Origin: Crocinitomicaceae bacterium
GTDB lineage: Bacteria; Bacteroidota; Bacteroidia; Flavobacteriales_D; Crocinitomicaceae
Direction: 5' to 3'
Assembly: GCA_024639405.1 (NCBI GenBank)
Contig: JAHEIL010000045.1
Location: 62,001-126,000 of the forward strand
Length of the DNA stretch: 64,000 nucleotides
In this document: positions 10,659 through 18,463 of the stretch, piece after piece
Layout: every line of letters starts with the position of its first letter
Position numbering within the stretch: position 1 is the stretch's first letter
Made by a program: the position numbers and the translations under genes
The notes under the pieces: model-generated
What the model saw: only the letters and a program-made list of their open reading frames with translations
The model's database searches: none
What the model was told of the DNA's origin: nothing

Positions 10659-11690
10659 ATGATCATGAAAATAAAATTTATTTTACCAAGTCTTTTAGCG
10701 CTTTGCTTTTATGCCAATACAATTGCGCAATCGAATGCAATTGCATTTAATGGTACAATCGAATATGCTCAAATCGTCAATGCAGAATTATTAAACATTT
10801 CAAATGAACTTACTGTTGAAGCATGGGTTCAATTGAACAAAGTGGACGGTAATAATTTCATAGTTGGAAAACAATGGTGTGGAAATTCTCAGTTTGCTTA
10901 TGCCTTTTCAATTGCAGATGGGAAAGTAAGATGGGTTTGGAATTCAGACGGAAATTGCAATAACTCTTCTTATGTTGAAACTGCAAATGTTGTTTTTAAT
11001 GCGAGTGAATGTCACCATCTTGCAGTGACACATACAACTACATCTGTTAAAATTTATGTTGACGGTATTGAAGTAAGTAGCAATTTAGTTCAAGGAAATT
11101 ATTCCTACATCGCTTCGAGTACTGAGCCCTTTAGAATTGGAATTTACAAAGGTTTATCTGGCTCATTTGCTTACTTTATGAATGGCAAAATTGATGAATT
11201 AAAAGTTTGGAACACTGTTAGAACACAACAACAAATTTACAACTATAAAAATTTAGTTTTAAATGGTAACGAACCAAATCTGGTAGCTTATTTTGATTTT
11301 GAAGGTTTAAGCAATGGGGCATTTGTAACTATTCCAAACAAAGCGCTTTCAACAGGTAGTTTGTTAAATGCGGAAACAAGCTCAAATGCACAATTTCAAT
11401 CATCTTGTGCAGTTCTTACTAATTTAGAAGTAAATGAGACAGATAACAATGATCCTGAAAACAAGTTAACCATTCAACCCAATCCAACTTTTTCTGAACT
11501 TCATGTTGTATTCAATAAAAGTAGTTCAAATGAAACATTGCAACTATACTCTATCAATGGTCAAAAATTGAAAGAATTTCAAGTTACAGGGTTTAAAACA
11601 ACTTTGGATGTTACCAACTTAGACAAGGGGGTCTATTTCCTTAATCTTCGAGGGAATCCAAGCAATACAAGTAAGTTTATAAAAGAATGA
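10659..11690 (+). CDS. Secreted LamG-like (concanavalin A-like) protein with T9SS type A sorting domain
   Basis: A 343-residue protein with a signal peptide ending TIAQ. The body (about residues 25-225) matches a LamG/concanavalin A-like jellyroll: LTVEAWVQL near the start, KIYVDGIEV in the middle and GKIDELKVWN near the end are the characteristic strands. The last ~75 residues (NKLTIQPNPTFSELHV, then GVYFLNL) form a T9SS type A sorting domain. Inferred: a surface or secreted carbohydrate- or protein-binding module, with no catalytic domain. Two in-frame ATGs (10659 and 10665) are possible starts; the second gives the more ordinary signal peptide MKIKF. Its stop abuts the stop of the convergent flippase gene with no gap and no hairpin. 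Confidence 0.88.
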   Translation: MIMKIKFILPSLLALCFYANTIAQSNAIAFNGTIEYAQIVNAELLNISNELTVEAWVQLNKVDGNNFIVGKQWCGNSQFAYAFSIADGKVRWVWNSDGNCNNSSYVETANVVFNASECHHLAVTHTTTSVKIYVDGIEVSSNLVQGNYSYIASSTEPFRIGIYKGLSGSFAYFMNGKIDELKVWNTVRTQQQIYNYKNLVLNGNEPNLVAYFDFEGLSNGAFVTIPNKALSTGSLLNAETSSNAQFQSSCAVLTNLEVNETDNNDPENKLTIQPNPTFSELHVVFNKSSSNETLQLYSINGQKLKEFQVTGFKTTLDVTNLDKGVYFLNLRGNPSNTSKFIKE

Positions 11691-13175
11691 TTAGTTTTTT
11701 TGGAATTTAGAAATTCGTTTTTTTATGAATTGTATTGATTCACTTTCTAGGTTGAAAAAATAGATCGGAATTAGAAAACAAGTCAAGATATTTAAAAACT
11801 GAATTCCCATTAGCATCCATTTATCTAATTTTAATTGTGCTACGAAATATGCTGAAACAAGTGTGAAAATAGCTAAACCAATAATTTTAAATTGGTTTAT
11901 TTTAAATGGGTGCATTTTAAAAATTGTCCAAACGAATATCATTCTTCCAAAATTATAAAATACTAAAGCGAAAGTTGTAGATAATGCAGCGCCTACAATT
12001 CCCCATTTTGGGATGAAAAATAGATTTAAAACATATACCGTACCAATTAAAAATAGGGTAAAATATATATCGTATTTAAACTTTTTGGACGTTGAAAAAA
12101 TTGAACCATTGATTCCAAAATACATGTCAATCAATTTTCCAATCATTAACCAAAAAAACACCCAAATTCCATCTTGAAATTCTGGTTTTAAAAATGAAAA
12201 AAGCAAATCAATGTTATTCCAAATCGGAAGAAACAACAATAATCCAATAAAAATTGAGACCGATGAAACATTTTGGTACAACAAACGCATTTTATCAAAA
12301 TCTCGGTTCTTCCAATGGTCTGCAACAAGAGGCGAACTTACTCTAAAAATTGATCTAAAAGGAACTTGTAACGCATTGGTTAAGAATACGACAGTTGAAT
12401 AAACACCAGCAGCTTTTAAACCCAAAAATTGCGCAATCATAATAATGTCTAAAGAATTTACTAGTACGACACCTAACGTGTTAACGTAGTTATAAATAGA
12501 AAATTGAATTAATATTTTCTTGAACTTTTTGGAAATAGAAATACTTGAAAATTTAAAATTTAGCTCTTTGAGATAATTCAAATAAACGAGTAATAGAATC
12601 ACAGGAATAATATAAGCTAAACTGTGGTAAATAACAAAATCGTAAAATGAAATTAGCTTAAAATTCAAAAGAAGTAATAAAACTAATATAACTACTCTCA
12701 GTATTATTTCATTGGCAATAACTGCAACAATATTCTTATAAAAACCTCTTAAGTAAATTTCAAAAATCATGTATAAAACCGTTGAAATTCCAATTGGAAC
12801 AAACCAATAATAATAGTCATTAAAAATCGGTGATTTTTCGTTATACAAATCAGTTATTTGGGGTTTAAACGCAATTGTAGTAAGCAAACAAATTAATATC
12901 CCAATCAGTACAATTATCAAAATCAAGGGCAGAAAACCATGATGGTTTTTTTCTTTATTTCTAAAAAAAGGGAAAAATTTCCATGTTGTATAAATTGCCC
13001 CTAAATTTGAAAACTGTGCAAACAATAATCCAATTGAAACAATTAAGTTAATCAATCCAATTTGCTCAGTTGAAAGTATCAATAGAAAAAGAAATCCTTT
13101 ATTTAAATAGCCCAATATTATTCCTATGTAAGAAATTAACATGGTTCTGAATGCATCTTTTTGAACTATTCCCAT
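11691..13175 (-). CDS. Polysaccharide flippase (Wzx/MATE-like oligosaccharide transporter)
   Basis: A 494-residue integral membrane protein with about 12-14 hydrophobic segments spread over its whole length, the architecture of the polysaccharide-biosynthesis (PST/Wzx) branch of the MOP flippases. Such proteins move lipid-linked oligosaccharide units across the inner membrane. The ATG at 13175 directly precedes the first amphipathic segment. It lies opposite a divergent glycosyltransferase gene, and together with the AsnB, methyltransferase and second glycosyltransferase genes it points to an O-antigen, capsule or exopolysaccharide locus. The substrate cannot be read from the sequence. Confidence 0.85.
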   Translation of the reverse strand: MGIVQKDAFRTMLISYIGIILGYLNKGFLFLLILSTEQIGLINLIVSIGLLFAQFSNLGAIYTTWKFFPFFRNKEKNHHGFLPLILIIVLIGILICLLTTIAFKPQITDLYNEKSPIFNDYYYWFVPIGISTVLYMIFEIYLRGFYKNIVAVIANEIILRVVILVLLLLLNFKLISFYDFVIYHSLAYIIPVILLLVYLNYLKELNFKFSSISISKKFKKILIQFSIYNYVNTLGVVLVNSLDIIMIAQFLGLKAAGVYSTVVFLTNALQVPFRSIFRVSSPLVADHWKNRDFDKMRLLYQNVSSVSIFIGLLLFLPIWNNIDLLFSFLKPEFQDGIWVFFWLMIGKLIDMYFGINGSIFSTSKKFKYDIYFTLFLIGTVYVLNLFFIPKWGIVGAALSTTFALVFYNFGRMIFVWTIFKMHPFKINQFKIIGLAIFTLVSAYFVAQLKLDKWMLMGIQFLNILTCFLIPIYFFNLESESIQFIKKRISKFQKN

Positions 13176-13307
13176 AGATTGATTTGATGAGGTGAAATTA
13201 GCATTTTTTTAGCTATTCTATAAATTTACATCAAATATTACCTTGAAATATAACATCATTGAGTGATTATCGCATATTGTTCGTATTTTTACTCAGCAAA
13301 ATAAAAC

Positions 13308-14591
13308 ATGAAAAAAATACTGGTAATTAGTTATTATTGGCCTCCTAGTGGGGGAAGTGGCGTTCAACGTTGGCTCTATTTTTGTCATTATTTAAAAGCT
13401 GCTGGATTTGAAGTTGATGTTTTAACGGTTGACCCAATAACTGCAGCTTATCCCTCAATAGACAATTCATTAGATGGATTAACGAAAGGAATAAACGTTC
13501 ATTATGCTTCTAGTTCATTCAATCCAGTTAATATCTATGCGAAATTTAAAAAGGGTAATCTCAAAAAGCAAGTACCTGCCGGGAATTTCGGTTCCAAAAA
13601 GAAAACTTTTTTTGATCAAATAGCAGGATTTATTAGAGCAAATTTCTTTTTGCCAGATGCAAGAGTTACTTGGAACAAAAACGCGATTGCTAAAGCAATT
13701 GAAATTCATGAAAGCAATCAATTTGATCTTGTTATTACAACTGGTCCGCCTCACTCAACGCATCTAATTGGATTAGCTTTGAAAAAAAATTATGGCTTAA
13801 AATGGCTTGCCGACTTCAGGGATCCATGGCAAGAATTATACTACAATAGTCTTTTTAAAAAGCTGCCATTTGCGAAAAAAATAGATGCTAAACTTGAAAA
13901 TGAAGTTTTAATACAAGCGGATAAAATCACGACCGTTGGACCTTCTTTAAAGGAATTATTACAAGGAAAAATTTCCAAGCAAACTCCAAAAGTCAACTTT
14001 ATTTACAATGGATTTGATGAGAAAATTTTTGAAAATTGCACTGAAAATCGTTCTCCAATATTTACTATCGCTCACATCGGAACATGGTCAACACAGCAAG
14101 CATACAAAGAAATAGTTGAGGCATTAACTGTAATTTGTAATGAAGGTTATCAAATTCGATTTTTACTCGTTGGAAAAGTAGCTCCTTTTATTCTTCAAGA
14201 ATTAAAAACAATTCCTCATTTATTAGTTGAAGAGAAAGGTATCGTTTCACACCAAGAAGCAGTCAATGAAATGTATAATGCGGATATTTTACTCAACTGT
14301 TACCCAATTCTTACGCAAGCAGAATATATGATTTCTGGAAAATTGATGGAATATTTAGCTTCTGGAAATTATAATATTACAATTGGAGATTTAAAAAGTG
14401 ATGGAGCGCAACTCTTACAATTGTTTCCTTCTGCTGAGATGCTTGCCAATAATGATGTTGAACAATTAATTCAATTAATCAAAAATAGATTCGCTTCAAA
14501 CCGAGAGCGGTTTGTTTATCCAGAATTACTAGAAAAATTCACACGCAAAGCGACATCTATTGAACTTATTGAAGTATTAAACAACCTATAA
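13308..14591 (+). CDS. Glycosyltransferase, GT4-like (GT-B fold)
   Basis: A 427-residue predicted glycosyltransferase. The N-terminus has the GT4 donor-loop pattern (SYYWPPSGGSGVQR), a central segment reads LADFRDPWQELYY, and the C-terminal half carries FTIAHIGTW and a putative nucleotide-sugar site around GKLMEYLASG. The ATG at 13308 gives MKKILVISYYWPP, the expected first beta strand. It is the first plus-strand gene of the polysaccharide cluster, 78 bases before the AsnB-type gene. It probably adds one sugar to a cell-surface glycan; donor and acceptor are unknown. Confidence 0.87.
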   Translation: MKKILVISYYWPPSGGSGVQRWLYFCHYLKAAGFEVDVLTVDPITAAYPSIDNSLDGLTKGINVHYASSSFNPVNIYAKFKKGNLKKQVPAGNFGSKKKTFFDQIAGFIRANFFLPDARVTWNKNAIAKAIEIHESNQFDLVITTGPPHSTHLIGLALKKNYGLKWLADFRDPWQELYYNSLFKKLPFAKKIDAKLENEVLIQADKITTVGPSLKELLQGKISKQTPKVNFIYNGFDEKIFENCTENRSPIFTIAHIGTWSTQQAYKEIVEALTVICNEGYQIRFLLVGKVAPFILQELKTIPHLLVEEKGIVSHQEAVNEMYNADILLNCYPILTQAEYMISGKLMEYLASGNYNITIGDLKSDGAQLLQLFPSAEMLANNDVEQLIQLIKNRFASNRERFVYPELLEKFTRKATSIELIEVLNNL

Positions 14592-14604
14592 ATAAAAGAT
14601 TTCC

Positions 14605-14612
14605 TATATTTG
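14605..14612 (+). promoter_or_regulatory. Possible -7 element upstream of the AsnB-type gene
   Basis: TATATTTG fits TAnnTTTG and lies 57 bases before the start. No TTG stands at the right spacing, so this is only a partial match. Confidence 0.35.
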
Positions 14613-14669
14613 TTCATCTTTCAGGTTTAAATCAAAACAAAAACATTTGATAATTGAATAACTAAGTAT

Positions 14670-16514
14670 ATGTGTGGAATTCACGGTTTTATTGCCCCTT
14701 CATTATCAAATGATCTTGCTAAAAGCACATTGCAAGAAATGGTTCAATCAACCAACCACAGAGGACCTGATTTCAGTGGGTTTCATGCTGAATACCCTGC
14801 TTTTTTTGGCCACAATAGATTGAGTATAATTGATTTAAACCAAGAAGCAAACCAACCCATGTTGTTTCAAAACTGGACAATTGTTTTCAATGGTGAAATC
14901 TATAATTACAAAGAACTCAAACAAGAATTAGAACAAAAAGGCATCCAATTCACCACACAATCTGATACAGAAGTGATTTTAAAATCATTTATTTATTTTG
15001 GAGATGCTTGTGTAAATAAGTTTATTGGAATGTGGGCTTTTGCAATTTACAATAAAGAAAATCAAACGCTGTTTTGCTCCAGAGATCGTTTTGGAATTAA
15101 ACCGTTCTTTTACATGCATAAAAAGAATGATTTTTATTTTGCTTCAGAAATAAAGTCATTAAAAAAATCGCCTTTATTTGATGGTGAATTGAATTACAAT
15201 CAAGTAAGCAAAGGGTTGCAATTAGGATGGATTTCATATGCTGATGAAACATACTTTTCTTCTGTCAAACAATTAGAACCTGGAACAAACGCAACATTTA
15301 AAATTGGTGAACCCTTAAAAATTGAAAAATATTGGCAAATCGAAACAACGCCAAGTAATTCAATGTCTCAAAAAGAATCCGTAGACTATTTTAAAGCCCT
15401 TTTTGATGATTCCATGAAATTACACCTAAGAAGTGATGTGCCAGTTGGAGCAACTTTAAGCGGTGGAATTGATAGTTCAAGCATTGTTTGCAGTATTATT
15501 AAAAATAAGTTGTCTGAGCAACTGAATACGTTTTCAATCTATTATGAAGGTGAAAACAGCGTCGATGAACGTCCATTCATTTATGAAATTGAAAAAAAAT
15601 ATCCCCAACAATTTAAAACAAATTATTTTTCACCATCACATACCGATATTGCAAATGATTTTGAGAAAATAGCTTACTCTGCTGATTTTCCTTTGTCTGG
15701 ATCATCCCCTATTTCTCAATACTATGTGATGAAATTAATCAAAGAAAGCGGAATAAAAGTTGTGTTGAGCGGACAAGGTGCTGACGATTATATGGGTGGA
15801 TATATGCACAGTTATTACCGTCTTTTTGCTGACAATTTGAGACAATTAAACTTAAAGAGTTTATCAAGTGAATTTAGACACTATAAAAAATTTCAAGCTA
15901 TTTCTTTATCAAAGTCGGTAAATGTGTTGTTAAAATCTGGACTTTCTCTTTTTTCTTCTGAAGAACAATTGTACAATTTTGAATATAAAAAGTATTACCC
16001 TTTTTTAGTAAATGATTTGGCAGCAAAAAAATCATTTGACATTAAAAATACAGGCAATTCTAAATTCAATAATTTCCATCAAGTATTAATGAATTATTCA
16101 AGTTTACCGACCTTGTTGCATTATGAAGACAGAAATTCAATGGCTCATTCAATAGAAAGTCGTGTTCCTTTTTTAGATCATCGAATTGTAGATTTTTTAT
16201 TTAAAAGTCCAGAGAACATTAAAATTCATGATGGTTATACAAAATGGATTTTAAGAGAAGCGATGAACGATCGTTTGCCACAAAAAATAAAAGAACGAAA
16301 AGATAAAAAAGGATTTGTTACTCCAGGAGAAATTAGTTGGCTAAGAGGACCTTTAAAGGAATTACTTGAAATTGATTATTCCGTGTTACCTTTTATTGAT
16401 AATAAAGTAACTGGAAACCTAATAACTGATTTTAAACGAGGAAATAATAAAAATGCAAATTTAATCTGGAGAATTGCCAACCTTCATTTCTGGATAAAAA
16501 CATTAAAAAACTAA
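14670..16514 (+). CDS. asnB: Asparagine synthase (glutamine-hydrolysing), surface-glycan type
   Basis: A 614-residue glutamine-dependent amidotransferase. Cys2 of MCGIHGF is the N-terminal nucleophile that frees ammonia from glutamine, followed by HRGPD (30-34) and FNGEIYNY (73-80). The synthetase domain has the ATP-binding PP-loop SGGIDSS at residues 264-270 and SGQGADDYMGGY further on. Both half-reactions look intact. Known: AsnB-like genes in polysaccharide loci often amidate sugar acids or related groups rather than feed protein synthesis. The neighbours (glycosyltransferases on both sides, methyltransferase 12 bases downstream) favour that here, but free-asparagine synthesis cannot be excluded. 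Confidence 0.92.
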   Translation: MCGIHGFIAPSLSNDLAKSTLQEMVQSTNHRGPDFSGFHAEYPAFFGHNRLSIIDLNQEANQPMLFQNWTIVFNGEIYNYKELKQELEQKGIQFTTQSDTEVILKSFIYFGDACVNKFIGMWAFAIYNKENQTLFCSRDRFGIKPFFYMHKKNDFYFASEIKSLKKSPLFDGELNYNQVSKGLQLGWISYADETYFSSVKQLEPGTNATFKIGEPLKIEKYWQIETTPSNSMSQKESVDYFKALFDDSMKLHLRSDVPVGATLSGGIDSSSIVCSIIKNKLSEQLNTFSIYYEGENSVDERPFIYEIEKKYPQQFKTNYFSPSHTDIANDFEKIAYSADFPLSGSSPISQYYVMKLIKESGIKVVLSGQGADDYMGGYMHSYYRLFADNLRQLNLKSLSSEFRHYKKFQAISLSKSVNVLLKSGLSLFSSEEQLYNFEYKKYYPFLVNDLAAKKSFDIKNTGNSKFNNFHQVLMNYSSLPTLLHYEDRNSMAHSIESRVPFLDHRIVDFLFKSPENIKIHDGYTKWILREAMNDRLPQKIKERKDKKGFVTPGEISWLRGPLKELLEIDYSVLPFIDNKVTGNLITDFKRGNNKNANLIWRIANLHFWIKTLKN

Positions 16515-16526
16515 CGATCACACATT

Positions 16527-17291
16527 ATGGATAATGAAAAATACTACGAAGTTTATGACTGGTCAAATTTCAAAGATGCAAGTGAAAACACTAAAATAAT
16601 AGCAAGCTTAATTCCATCGGATGTGGTTTCCATTGCAGATGTTGGTTGCGGAAATGGACTCATTACAAATGAATTAGGAAAAAAATACACCATTGTTGGA
16701 ATAGACCGAAGTGAAGCTGCGCTTAAAAATGTAACAACTGAAAAATTACAAGCCAGTTGCGATGATATTCCTCTAAAAGACCAATCATACGATTTGGTAT
16801 TAAGTAGTGAATTATTAGAACATTTAGACAGCCCTACCTTTGATAAAACTATTTTAGAATTAAAAAGAATTTCTAAAAAATACATATTAATTAGTGTTCC
16901 GTTTGATGAAAGTTTAAATAAAGGAATGATTCAATGTCCAAAATGTGAATTAATTTACCACAGATGTTACCACCAACGAAGATTTAGCACGGCTTATTTT
17001 GAATCAATTTTCCCAGAATACAACTTAATAGAAACAAAAACATTTGGACTAAATGTTCGTGTTTACAATGATACAATTGCTAAAATAAAACACAAGTTAA
17101 CACCTTCAAATACGTGGATTCCATATTATTGGGCAAAAAGAAATGAACGTAAAACAATGTGTCCTAAATGTGAAAATGAATTTGATTATCCATTTAAGTT
17201 TAATCCAATTTCGTTTTTATTAGATTGTTTGAATGTTGTTATCACAAAAAAAATTCCATTTCATTTAATTGTTCTTTTAGAGAAAAAATGA
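16527..17291 (+). CDS. SAM-dependent class I methyltransferase with two CXXC pairs
   Basis: A 254-residue methyltransferase. The SAM-binding glycine motif VGCGNG is at residues 39-44, the acidic end of strand beta-2 is at GIDRS, and the motif SSELLEHL is near 93-100. Unusually, it also has two CPKC motifs (137-140 and 212-215), the first followed by RCYHQRRF, which together could bind one zinc ion. The acceptor is unknown; the cluster suggests a glycan or glycan precursor. It starts 12 bases after the AsnB-type gene and its TGA overlaps the next gene's ATG (ATGA), so translation is probably coupled. Confidence 0.85.
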   Translation: MDNEKYYEVYDWSNFKDASENTKIIASLIPSDVVSIADVGCGNGLITNELGKKYTIVGIDRSEAALKNVTTEKLQASCDDIPLKDQSYDLVLSSELLEHLDSPTFDKTILELKRISKKYILISVPFDESLNKGMIQCPKCELIYHRCYHQRRFSTAYFESIFPEYNLIETKTFGLNVRVYNDTIAKIKHKLTPSNTWIPYYWAKRNERKTMCPKCENEFDYPFKFNPISFLLDCLNVVITKKIPFHLIVLLEKK

Positions 17292-18418
17292 AACAACTAA
17301 CTATTATTTCACTTTCTAATTTAAAGAAAGATCCGCGTGTAAAAAGACAAATAAATTATTTAAAAACTTTTTACTCAATTAGATGTGTTGGTTTTACAGA
17401 TCCTGAAATAGATGGTGTTGAATTTATAGATGTTTCAATACCTTTCAATAAACTAAAACTAGCTTTTTCATATTTGAACCTATTAGTTGGTCGGTACAAT
17501 CAGTTTTATTGGAAACAGAAAGAAATACAATCTGCTCTAAATCAACTTAAAGACCTTCAAAGTGATTTGTTCATTGCAAATGATATTGATGTGTTACCCT
17601 TGTGCCTTGAATTAGCTAGGTCAAATGCTGCAAAAATTATTTTTGACGCACATGAATTCTCTCCATTAGAACACAATGATAGTTTCTTATGGCGGTTGCT
17701 TTTTAAAAATTATAAAACCAAATTAATTCTAAAATACGCGAGCAAAGCCAATTTAATGTTGACTGTTTGTGATGGAATTGCAAAAAAATACACAACAGAT
17801 TTTGGACTTAATCCTATGGTTATTACAAATGCAGCAAACTACGTTGATGTTCCAATCAAACATACGAATTCTGATAAAATACGTTTGATACACCATGGTA
17901 TTGCAATGCCGACAAGAAAGATTGAGAACATGATTGAAATGATGGATTTTGTCGATGAACGATTCGAATTAGAATTAATGCTTGTTCACTCAAAATCCGC
18001 ATATTATAACAAGCTCCAAGAAATGGCAAATACGCGTAAAAATGTAAAATTTATTGCGCCAGTTGCTACAGATGATATTATTACTTTTACTTCAAATTAT
18101 GATATTGGTATTTACTTGCTTGAACCTACTAATTTCAATAACCATTTTGCCTTACCAAACAAATTGTTTGAATTTATTCAAGCTAGATTAACAATAGCAA
18201 TTGGGCCTTCACCAGAAATGGCTAAAATAGTTAAAGAAAACAACCTTGGAATTGTCACAGAAGATTTCGAACCAAAAACAATGGCACTAGCATTAAATAA
18301 ATTAACTCAAAATGACATCAATCACTATAAAGAAAATGCAGCAAATGCAGCAAAACGATTGAATTCTGAAGAGAACATGCAACAACTCAAAAAAGAAATT
18401 GATAAACTACTTTCATAA
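17288..18418 (+). CDS. Glycosyltransferase (GT-B fold)
   Basis: A 376-residue protein. The frame stays open back to 17225, but the natural start is the ATG at 17288: it forms an ATGA overlap with the methyltransferase stop and yields MKQLTIISLSNL, a normal first strand. Typical GT-B features are the KDPRVKRQ segment after the first strand, FDAHEFSP in the middle, GIYLLEPTNFNNHFALPNKLFEF in the C-terminal nucleotide-sugar half, and GPSPEMAKI. It probably adds a sugar in surface-glycan assembly. It is the last gene of the plus-strand cluster and a strong terminator follows. Confidence 0.85.
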   Translation: MKQLTIISLSNLKKDPRVKRQINYLKTFYSIRCVGFTDPEIDGVEFIDVSIPFNKLKLAFSYLNLLVGRYNQFYWKQKEIQSALNQLKDLQSDLFIANDIDVLPLCLELARSNAAKIIFDAHEFSPLEHNDSFLWRLLFKNYKTKLILKYASKANLMLTVCDGIAKKYTTDFGLNPMVITNAANYVDVPIKHTNSDKIRLIHHGIAMPTRKIENMIEMMDFVDERFELELMLVHSKSAYYNKLQEMANTRKNVKFIAPVATDDIITFTSNYDIGIYLLEPTNFNNHFALPNKLFEFIQARLTIAIGPSPEMAKIVKENNLGIVTEDFEPKTMALALNKLTQNDINHYKENAANAAKRLNSEENMQQLKKEIDKLLS

Positions 18419-18450
18419 AAAAGGCGAATGTGTAATTCGCCTTTTTATTT
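18417..18450. terminator. Bidirectional terminator between convergent genes
   Basis: A perfect 12-bp stem (18418-18429 with 18435-18446, GGCGAAT/ATTCGCC core) with a 5-base loop, A-rich on one side and T-rich on the other. It sits between the polysaccharide cluster and the YfhO-type gene and can serve both strands. Confidence 0.85.
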
Positions 18451-18463
18451 TTTGATGATTTTC

